64,000 nt of DNA, taken from assembly GCA_963835375.1 (NCBI GenBank), contig CAWIGB010000013.1, positions 186,001-250,000 of the forward strand. Direction: 5' to 3'. A program made the position numbers and the translations under genes. This DNA comes from Salinisphaera sp963835375 (GTDB taxonomy: Bacteria > Pseudomonadota > Gammaproteobacteria > Nevskiales > Salinisphaeraceae). Of this stretch, positions 57,578 to 64,000 are shown piece after piece. Under the pieces are notes generated by a model. The model had not been told where the DNA came from, searched no databases, and saw only the letters and a program-made list of their open reading frames with translations. Position 1 is the stretch's first letter. Each line of letters opens with the position of its first letter.

Positions 57578-59215
57578 ATGTCCGACACAACCGGCTACAC
57601 GACGAATTTCTATCGCGGTCGCGACGATCGGTCCCTGTATTCCGCACAGACGATTCTCGGACTGCTGTTTTCCGTACTTCCCCGCATCGAGTCGGCGATC
57701 GACTATGGCTGCGGCGTCGGCACCTGGCTCGCGGAGGCCCAGCGACACGGCGTGCGCCGAGTCCGGGGCTACGAAGGCGAATGGCTGGACCGCTCGCTGC
57801 TCAAGATCGATGAATCGGCCTTTGAGTACTGCGACTTCAATCACCTGGACGGACTGGATTCGAGCTCGCGCTACGATCTCGCCCTGTGTCTCGAAGTGGC
57901 CGAGCATCTGCCATCCGATCGAGCGATCACGCTGGTGGACGTGCTGACCGCCAGTGCCGACTTCGTACTGTTTTCCGCCGCCATTCCGGATCAGGGCGGC
58001 AAGGGCCATCTCAACGAACGCTGGCCCGACTACTGGGCAAACGCCTTCGCCGCACGGGGCTATACGACGTTCGCTCCATTTCGACGCGAACTGTGGACCG
58101 ATACGCACATTCGGCCCTGGTATCGCCAGAACCTGCTGCTCTGCGTCAGAAACGAGGCCGTCGGCCGCATCCGGCTCAGCGAGTTCGATCAGACGATGCC
58201 GGTACTGCCGATCGTTCATCCTGACATTTTCAAAGCCGCGCTCGACAAGAAACAGGCCCAGATCAACAAGCTGCGCACTCGCTCCGGTGCCTGGCGGGCG
58301 CTGCGTCATGCCTTGTTTCATCCGCATCCGGACAGCCGGCCAGCGGGTCTTGCCGCCACGGCGCAGGTCTCCGATACGCGCTACGATGCGTTGATGGCGA
58401 CGGTCCCGAGACTGGACCGGCGCCAGATCCGCAAGCAACGCAGCCGCTATTATCGCTGGCGTCTGCCGACGGCCATGCTGCACGCCGTGCAAAGAACGCG
58501 CCGACTGCCGGACGCACCGGAGCTTAAACATTTCGCGATCGCGTTGATCGCATTGCAACCGCGCTACCGACGCTGGGCCTTGACGCTGATCGCCAGTCTG
58601 CGGGCAGCCGGCGAGTATCACGGTCCAATCTATGTGGTCACCGAGACCCCGGATGACTTCGCCGGACTCGATCATGTCGAACCCATCCGCGTGGCGGCCA
58701 CGCGCCATCAGATGGTCGCCAAGACCTGCAAGACCTTTCTCGCCGACTGGGTTCCCCAACGCTACGTGCTCTACGTCGATGCCGACATTGTGGTCGGCCG
58801 TCCGATCACGCAGTGGTGCCGTGCTGCGATAACCGAAGCCGAAACCCGCGCCGCCTTGTTCTATCCGGATCCGAGTGAACGCAAACTGCCGTTTCATGGC
58901 GGCCTGATTCTGATGAACAGCCAGCTGGTCACGCCCCTCCTGGTCGAATGGCGACGCCGACTGGCAGGCGGATGCTATCGTCAGGATCAGGAAGCCCTGC
59001 TGAGCTTCGCGCGCGACCATGCGATCGGCGATCTGCCGCCGGACGGTCTCGCTTTCCCCGATAACGACATGGTTGCGGCCGGACGCGGCGCCTGTTTCGT
59101 TCATCTGACAAGTTATCGCTATCGGCTACTCGGCCACGAGACCTGTCTGAACTACCTGCGCAATGTGCTCCGCATACCCGAGGCCGACGCACGACGACGA
59201 CTGGATTTCTCCTGA
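57578..59215 (+). CDS. methyltransferase-glycosyltransferase fusion protein
   Basis: 545 residues in two domains. The first 200: class I SAM methyltransferase, with SAIDYGCGVGTWLAEAQRHG (motif I), YDLALCLEVAEHLPSDRAIT (motif with C-L-E-V-A-E-H-L) and FVLFSAAIPDQGGKGHLNER. Residues 300-545: GT8-like domain, with GEYHGPIYVVTETPDDF, YVDADIVVGRP (D-x-D) and FHGGLILMNSQ, paralogous to the protein at 55558-56436. The two activities could methylate and extend the same glycan end, as chain terminators do. The arrangement is intact and clean. Donor and acceptor unknown. Confidence 0.72.
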   Translation: MSDTTGYTTNFYRGRDDRSLYSAQTILGLLFSVLPRIESAIDYGCGVGTWLAEAQRHGVRRVRGYEGEWLDRSLLKIDESAFEYCDFNHLDGLDSSSRYDLALCLEVAEHLPSDRAITLVDVLTASADFVLFSAAIPDQGGKGHLNERWPDYWANAFAARGYTTFAPFRRELWTDTHIRPWYRQNLLLCVRNEAVGRIRLSEFDQTMPVLPIVHPDIFKAALDKKQAQINKLRTRSGAWRALRHALFHPHPDSRPAGLAATAQVSDTRYDALMATVPRLDRRQIRKQRSRYYRWRLPTAMLHAVQRTRRLPDAPELKHFAIALIALQPRYRRWALTLIASLRAAGEYHGPIYVVTETPDDFAGLDHVEPIRVAATRHQMVAKTCKTFLADWVPQRYVLYVDADIVVGRPITQWCRAAITEAETRAALFYPDPSERKLPFHGGLILMNSQLVTPLLVEWRRRLAGGCYRQDQEALLSFARDHAIGDLPPDGLAFPDNDMVAAGRGACFVHLTSYRYRLLGHETCLNYLRNVLRIPEADARRRLDFS

Positions 59216-59233
59216 CGTCCGGCGGGACTCATC

Positions 59234-60034
59234 TCAACGCTCGAAGTAATAGATATGGGCGCCGGGCTCGACCCGCGCGGCGCCGAATCCCTGAGCCGCG
59301 AGCCGCTCGAGCACCCGATCCACGCCCGCCTGCCCGGTTTTTCGTGGGTGAAACTCGATCAGCATGCGCTCGACCGAGGCACCGTGGAAGTGCTCGAGCA
59401 GGTCGATTTCGCCGCCCTCGATATCCATGACCAGATAACTCGGCTCCAAGCGTGCCAGTTCACTCTGCCAGTGCAGCACTGGCACACTGACGATCTCGTA
59501 TTGCCCTTCGGGTTTCTGCAGCGACGACGACCAGAAGTTACGGTGTTTATAGAAATGGCAACGATCGATATCGCCACGCTCGCTCATGACGCCGTGCAGC
59601 ACTCTCGGCCGGACGTCATTGAGTTCGTGCACCCGGGCGATCGCCGGCAGCAGCTGCGGATTCGCCTCGCAGGTGGTCACGCGCCCGCTGCCGATACGGC
59701 CTGCCGCCACCGCTGACAGATAGCCGATGCCGGCACCCAGTTCCAGCACGCGATCCGCGGGGCGCAGCGTACGCACCAGCGCGTCGCGTTCTTCGCGTTC
59801 ATAGCCCCCGTCGTAAAGGCGCCGGATGATCTTGTCCGAATACAGTGCACGATCGATCGGAATACGCACGCCGCCCAGGCGGATGATGTCCGGCTGCATT
59901 CGCTCGCGCCACGCAGTTCGCAGCCGATTGCCGCGCTTGCGCAACTTGCGCTCCAGATATGACCATACCGGGATCGCCGCGGGGCGTACTCGGGCCTCGC
60001 TCTGGGCCACCATGTGTGGCTCGCTATCAGCCAT
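59234..60034 (-). CDS. FkbM-family methyltransferase
   Basis: The 266 residues contain VLELGAGIGYLSAVAAGRIG (SAM motif I), VTTCEANPQLLPAIARVHEL and LVMDIEGGEIDLLEHF, the FkbM signature with the D-x-E-G-x-E pattern. The C-terminal RMLIEFHPRKTGQAGVDRVL is also typical. It probably O-methylates a sugar of the polysaccharide. It is the second methyltransferase in this block after the fusion protein and ends 18 bases from it, convergent. Confidence 0.8.
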   Translation of the reverse strand: MADSEPHMVAQSEARVRPAAIPVWSYLERKLRKRGNRLRTAWRERMQPDIIRLGGVRIPIDRALYSDKIIRRLYDGGYEREERDALVRTLRPADRVLELGAGIGYLSAVAAGRIGSGRVTTCEANPQLLPAIARVHELNDVRPRVLHGVMSERGDIDRCHFYKHRNFWSSSLQKPEGQYEIVSVPVLHWQSELARLEPSYLVMDIEGGEIDLLEHFHGASVERMLIEFHPRKTGQAGVDRVLERLAAQGFGAARVEPGAHIYYFER

Positions 60035-60102
60035 GCTCGATCATCCGGTTCGTGCGTCTTGTACGGTTAGCGAGTGCAACGCAGGCGTATCGCCCCTGCA
60101 TT

Positions 60103-61077
60103 TCAGACGACAGCCTCGGCGCGTCTGACCGCGCCCGCGAAGTCTGCTCGCCGGTCATCGGTAAGCCAGGTTTCATAATAGCCGGCGAGTTTGCCGTAAC
60201 CGGTGTCGTAGAACACGATGTCACGATCACAGAGCAGGCCGAAAATACCACCATGCAAACGATTGGTATGGATGCGCTCGTGGCCGGCGAAAAAATGCAC
60301 GGCTCGGCTCAGGATGAGGTCGCGGCTGCGTCGCCAAAGGCGCCATGGCAGACTTGAGTGCACGCGCTTGCCGTCCCATCGGTGCAACTTGCGTGCGAAC
60401 CGGATCCGGCGCTTTTCACGCTCGGTCAGATATTCCGGCCAGTTCCAGACTTCGATAGTGGGAAGATCAAACGGACACACCTCGTCTTGTGCGTCTTCGA
60501 TACGCCATGGCTGGCGCATGAAATTCAGGTCGCCATGGGGCACAGACCGTGCGCCGTTGCATGCCGCGGCCACGAACGCCGATCCATCGAGTACGTGCGC
60601 CATATCCGGCAGAAGTTCGATCCGCTCCGCGCCGGCTTCGAGAAACAGGTCAAGACTGCGCCGGTCTCGTAGACAGACCGTCAGATTCTCGAACCCACAG
60701 TAGGCCTGCACCGTGTCACGTGCCGAGCGCTTGTTCTCGTAGTACGCCGTCTGCGGCAGAATCACTGCGCGGTGGTCGGGAAAGGCTCGCAATACGTCGA
60801 AACGAAGCCGATCGTGGCGGGGGTAGAGATCGCCCAGGTTACCGCCACCCTGAAAAACGATGACCGCCTCCCGGGGGAGACGTTTGTTCAGCGCCTTGGC
60901 ATAGTTCTGGAGGTTGTACGCATCCAGAATTCGATTGCGGTTCAACTGGAAGAAATGATCGCTGGCCTTGTGGATCAGCAGATCGCCCACGTTGCCGTAG
61001 ACCGCATAGTCGAAATACACCACCGGCCGTCCGGCTGGAATGATCTGCTTCAGTCGGTCGAGTTGCGTCGCCAGCAT
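60103..61077 (-). CDS. polysaccharide pyruvyl transferase
   Basis: The ATG at 61077 starts MLATQLDRLKQIIPAGRPVV; a GTG at 61137 is an alternative and neither has a good ribosome-binding site. About 324 residues: YFDYAVYGNVGDLLIHKASD (the Y-G-N-x-G-D motif), EAVIVFQGGGNLGDLYPRHD and RVAILPQT-like HRAVILPQTAYYENK, all typical of the PS_pyruv_trans domain. Later residues include TVCLRDRRSLDLF and ERIHTNRLHGGIFGLL (the conserved H-R-L-H). It transfers pyruvate from PEP to a sugar hydroxyl to form a ketal, adding negative charge. Confidence 0.85.
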   Translation of the reverse strand: MLATQLDRLKQIIPAGRPVVYFDYAVYGNVGDLLIHKASDHFFQLNRNRILDAYNLQNYAKALNKRLPREAVIVFQGGGNLGDLYPRHDRLRFDVLRAFPDHRAVILPQTAYYENKRSARDTVQAYCGFENLTVCLRDRRSLDLFLEAGAERIELLPDMAHVLDGSAFVAAACNGARSVPHGDLNFMRQPWRIEDAQDEVCPFDLPTIEVWNWPEYLTEREKRRIRFARKLHRWDGKRVHSSLPWRLWRRSRDLILSRAVHFFAGHERIHTNRLHGGIFGLLCDRDIVFYDTGYGKLAGYYETWLTDDRRADFAGAVRRAEAVV

Positions 61078-61316
61078 TGCTTGTCGTGATCGTCGGGCAT
61101 GAACCGTGGATGATGTCTTTCCACGGGCCGCGAGCACTCAGTGAAGCGCTGCTGCCATCAAGGCGCGCGACGGACCGATATACCATGCCCCCTGGAAAGA
61201 TTGTCGGTTCAGGATACCATCGGAGCAAGCCCGCCTTGCACCGGCAGCTTCACACCCGGCATCCAATCGACGACGTTCACAATGCAAGGGCAAAGGCTGG
61301 ATCACGCCCGATCCGA

Positions 61317-62267
61317 CTACCGCCCCTGCTGCCATTTCCAGATCACCCGGGCCACCGCCTTCTTGAAGCCACGGCGTGCACCCGCATTGTAAAAGCCGCC
61401 CATGGTCGACCATTTCTCTGCTCTCGGCATGGTCGGGCTCACCAGAATGTCCTCGGCCACCGGGCGGATGGCGATATCGCGTTCGAGGAAACGTTGCTCT
61501 TCTTCACCGGACAGGCTGTTGATCGGGTGGAAGCCTCCGCCGCCCAGCCATTCAATGATGCGGTGTGACAATTGCCGTCGTTTGCCCCGATACGAAATGG
61601 GAAACGGCAGCCAGCCCATGAACGGCCAAGCGTAGAAACCGAGGTAAACCCCTTTCTCCCGCAGATTATTTTCGTTGATCTTTTCACCGAGCGCGAAAAC
61701 GCCGATCTGGTCGCGCGTGCGCGCGACGTGGAACAGGCCTGAGCCGGAAAAATGCTTGTGCCCGCGGGCAGCCTCTTGATCACGAAAATACGCGGTACCG
61801 CTCGAATCGATCGAGGTGGCCCGATCGGACTCGCGAAGGTCGTGCTTGAGGAAACAGGTGTGGAGCTCGATACACTTCGGATTGGCTTCGAAGAAGTCAT
61901 CGAAGTACCCGATGTCCGTGTCGCGCAATGTGCGCACGATCTGCTGGTCATCGTGCATGTAAAGGGCATAGTCGGCGCCATGCGAGATCGCATCGTTGAG
62001 CGCAATCGTCTTGTTGGCATAGAGCCCACCGGTCTTGAACGTCTGCTCGTCGGCATGGGTCGACGGCTTGAGCACCTGATGGCCGTCCCGCTCGTAGCGC
62101 TCAAGCAGTTTCAGCGTACGACGCTCCTCGCTGTCGTCGTCGATGATGGTGAGCGCCGCGCCCGGCAGATGCCGGAGCACCGAGTCGGCACAGTTCCGGA
62201 GGAACTTCGCGCGGTTGTACGAGAAGACGTAAACGCGCAGTCGAGCGGCTTGTTCAAGTTCGGTCAT
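61317..62267 (-). CDS. GT-A fold glycosyltransferase-like protein
   Basis: The 316 residues begin RLRVYVFSYNRAKFLRNCAD, followed by LTIIDDDSEERRTLKLLERY, in the order of a family 2 nucleotide site. ADYALYMHDDQQIVRTL supplies an H-D-D in the place of D-x-D. The rest (HFSGSGLFHVARTRDQIGVF, WPFMGWLPFPISYRGKRR) has no motif I can name. It is probably a glycosyltransferase with an unusual metal site or a related non-canonical member. 161 bases separate it from the next gene upstream. Confidence 0.6.
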   Translation of the reverse strand: MTELEQAARLRVYVFSYNRAKFLRNCADSVLRHLPGAALTIIDDDSEERRTLKLLERYERDGHQVLKPSTHADEQTFKTGGLYANKTIALNDAISHGADYALYMHDDQQIVRTLRDTDIGYFDDFFEANPKCIELHTCFLKHDLRESDRATSIDSSGTAYFRDQEAARGHKHFSGSGLFHVARTRDQIGVFALGEKINENNLREKGVYLGFYAWPFMGWLPFPISYRGKRRQLSHRIIEWLGGGGFHPINSLSGEEEQRFLERDIAIRPVAEDILVSPTMPRAEKWSTMGGFYNAGARRGFKKAVARVIWKWQQGR

Positions 62268-62428
62268 GTCGCAACGTGAAAAATGGTTCTCGTTTCGTCA
62301 CTGACCGCGCGCCTCATGCTTAATGCAAAACTAACGCAGCCAAAACCCCAAGCTAATCATTATAGCGGCAACCATTCGAACGCTGCCGTGACGTCCGTTT
62401 CCGCGCTGATGGCTCAGGCCGGGACCAC

Positions 62429-63589
62429 TCAAGGCCCAGCCAGCCCCGCAGCGCGATAAATGGCTATTGTGGCGTCGAAATTGGCCTGTCGCGTATTATC
62501 GACGACCGACTCGTATCCCATTTCGGACAGGCGCGCACGTCGTTCAGCGGATTCGATCAGCGCGCCCATCTGCGCGCTCAACCCGGCGACGGAGGGCGCC
62601 TCGGGCAAGTCGTCATAAACCGACCGCGGCAGACGCTCCATCGCGCCAACCCGGCGGGTCGACACCACCGGCACGCCGCAAGCCATGGCCTCCTGCACCA
62701 CTTGGCCGAATTCCTCGAAGCGCGCGGGATGAACACAGATGTCGAGCGCATGGAAATAGCGCTCCGGCTGCTCGGTCGCGCCAACGAAATACAGACGATC
62801 AGCAATACCAAGCTCGCGGGCCTGCTTTAGAAACTGGTGGTTGCCGGACTGCTTACCAAGCACGAGAACGCGCGTGCTGTCTCGAACCGGCGTCTCCAGC
62901 GCGGCATAGGCCGCGAGCAGAATATCGAGTCCCCGCTTGATGAAATCGCCCGAGGTGACGAGGCCAAGCAACAGAGCGTCGCCACAACCGAGTTCGTCGC
63001 GCACGGTTTGCCGGTATCGCGCGCGGTCGGCGCGATTGAACTTCTCGGCACGATAGCCCGGATGCACGATCGGCAGGCGTGCCCGATCAACGCCGTAGCG
63101 CTCGGCCAGATCGTCCTGCATCAACGCCGAATTGCAGATGCATGAAACGAAACGGTCCTCGGCGAAGACGGCATCGTGGATCTCGGCCAGCCCGCCGACC
63201 GGGTCGAGCACGCGCCCGCTGGTGTATTCATGCGTCAGATGCAGGCAATTGTGCATCGACAGCACAGTCTGACGCGTGTTGTGGCCATGCCCGGCCACGA
63301 AGCCGTAACCGCCGGCGCGCACCATGGCATCGGCCCGGGCGGCAAACCAACGCCAGCGGTGTCGTTTGAACAGCGGCAGGCGCCGAATTCGACGCGGGCG
63401 CCCCATATCCGGAGTCACCCCCGCGCGATGCACTTTCTCGCCGATCAGATCGACGGCATAACCCTGCGCCGTGAAGGCGCGTGCATGGTCGGCGATCGTG
63501 TTGTTGGTGCCGCCGATATCGCCGATACCGCGGAAGACGATCGCGATGCGCTCGGGTACTCGACCGCGGTCGGAGTCGAGCCCTGTCAT
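62429..63589 (-). CDS. GT-B glycosyltransferase, family 4
   Basis: The 386 residues begin IAIVFRGIGDIGGTNNTIAD, with the acceptor loop G-G-T-N-N. The donor domain has SALMQDDLAERYGVDRARLP, IVHPGYRAEKF, GLVTSGDFIKRGLDILLAAY and ARFEEFGQVVQEAMACGVPV (EX7E: E-E-F-G-Q-V-V-Q-E). It is cytoplasmic; donor unknown. It overlaps the next upstream gene by four bases (63586-63589), so the two GT4 transferases are coupled. Confidence 0.85.
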   Translation of the reverse strand: MTGLDSDRGRVPERIAIVFRGIGDIGGTNNTIADHARAFTAQGYAVDLIGEKVHRAGVTPDMGRPRRIRRLPLFKRHRWRWFAARADAMVRAGGYGFVAGHGHNTRQTVLSMHNCLHLTHEYTSGRVLDPVGGLAEIHDAVFAEDRFVSCICNSALMQDDLAERYGVDRARLPIVHPGYRAEKFNRADRARYRQTVRDELGCGDALLLGLVTSGDFIKRGLDILLAAYAALETPVRDSTRVLVLGKQSGNHQFLKQARELGIADRLYFVGATEQPERYFHALDICVHPARFEEFGQVVQEAMACGVPVVSTRRVGAMERLPRSVYDDLPEAPSVAGLSAQMGALIESAERRARLSEMGYESVVDNTRQANFDATIAIYRAAGLAGP

Positions 63590-64000
63590 GCCGGATCGAG
63601 CTCGCCGTGATCGAGATATGCAGCGATCGCCCCCAGCGCATCGCGCACATGCTGCGTGAAATCGAAATGTTCATTCACCCGAGCCAGTCCATCGCGGCTG
63701 AGCCGCTCGTAGCGCGGTCGGTCGGCAATGAGCGCAGCCACGGCGTCGGCCAGCCGATCCGGCGCCAGCACTCGTGGTACGTCGATCGCATCCTCGGCCG
63801 GGTGGTAGACATAGGGCGGCAGGCCCTCGGCGCCGCCGCCGAGCTCGGCATAGATCGCCAGATCCTCGGTCGGCGCCAGACAGAGGCCACTGACATCTTG
63901 CGCCACCACTTCCACCAGCCCGTCGACCGCGCTCACGATCGCCGGCACGCCGTAGGCACTGGCTTCGATTGCAATCTGGCCGAACGGCTCGCGCAGCGCC
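63586..64000 (-). CDS. GT-B glycosyltransferase, family 4, 5' part outside the window
   Basis: Only the C-terminal 138 residues are visible, and the frame is open to the window edge. They contain REPFGQIAIEASAYGVPAIV (EX7E: E-P-F-G-Q-I-A-I-E), then VAQDVSGLCLAPTEDLAIYA and a helical end ERLSRDGLARVNEHFDFTQH. This is the donor-binding half of a GT4 enzyme. The stop overlaps the following GT4 gene by four bases. An internal ATG at 63948 is not the real start. Confidence 0.75.
   Translation of the reverse strand, partial: ALREPFGQIAIEASAYGVPAIVSAVDGLVEVVAQDVSGLCLAPTEDLAIYAELGGGAEGLPPYVYHPAEDAIDVPRVLAPDRLADAVAALIADRPRYERLSRDGLARVNEHFDFTQHVRDALGAIAAYLDHGELDPA

Noticed and set aside
57500..59104. 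534-residue open frame on the - strand
   Set aside because: It is antisense to the methyltransferase-glycosyltransferase fusion, which has recognisable motifs throughout.
1..64000. Search for tRNA, rRNA, CRISPR arrays, replication origin or riboswitch
   Set aside because: No cloverleaf-like sequence, regularly spaced repeat array, DnaA-box cluster or leader structure was seen by eye; a covariance-model scan would be decisive.

Overview
The window is a 64 kb surface-polysaccharide region from a high-GC Gram-negative bacterium, most likely a gammaproteobacterium. The evidence is lipid A/LPS inner-core genes (waaA, hldE, an lpxL-type acyltransferase, kdkA) next to a complete PEP-CTERM/exosortase A (XrtA) exopolysaccharide locus. 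A halophile of the Salinisphaera kind would fit, but that is a guess from gene content only. I see no rRNA, tRNA, CRISPR array or replication origin.

Layout. (i) 1-7.1 kb: accessory polysaccharide genes: a sulfotransferase-like fragment, a methyltransferase, a GT-C membrane glycosyltransferase, a Wzx-type flippase and a large secreted protein of unknown function. (ii) 7.2-11.7 kb: four related family-2 glycosyltransferases on the + strand; at least the first two arose by tandem duplication including their leader. (iii) 41.4 down to 11.7 kb: about 30 kb transcribed on the - strand, with many 4-base overlaps. In transcription order: initiating sugar transferase, PrsK kinase, PrsR regulator, PrsT TPR lipoprotein, export lipoprotein, chain-length determinant, tyrosine autokinase, outer-membrane protein, ATPase, polysaccharide deacetylase, FemAB-like protein, Stp1-type transferase, exosortase A with a fused EpsI domain, Stp2-type transferase, amidotransferase, two GT4 transferases, ATP-grasp protein, toroid-fold protein, O-ligase-like protein, GT4 transferase. 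(iv) 42-50.5 kb: three PEP-CTERM substrate proteins, wecB, a 5'-truncated paralogue of the 5-7 kb secreted protein, putP and an IS3-type remnant. (v) 50.8-64 kb: LPS core genes and a second glycosyltransferase group, including a methyltransferase-glycosyltransferase fusion and a pyruvyl transferase.

How it fits together. The - strand operon encodes lipid-linked sugar initiation, chain extension, length control, export and regulation of an exopolysaccharide, plus exosortase A, which processes PEP-CTERM proteins. The substrates lie upstream of the operon. Two of them have near-consensus sigma-54 promoters and pairs of a 17-base imperfect palindrome at the same two upstream distances. A related site lies upstream of the first gene of the operon. 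This is best explained as the binding site of PrsR, so machine and substrates would share one regulon.

Caution. About 20 apparent single-base frameshifts break otherwise well-conserved genes, including waaA. They lie in 0.4-10.3 kb and 28-51.8 kb; the rest is clean. Uncorrected sequencing indels are the simplest explanation. I give full-length reconstructed coordinates for such genes and name the break.
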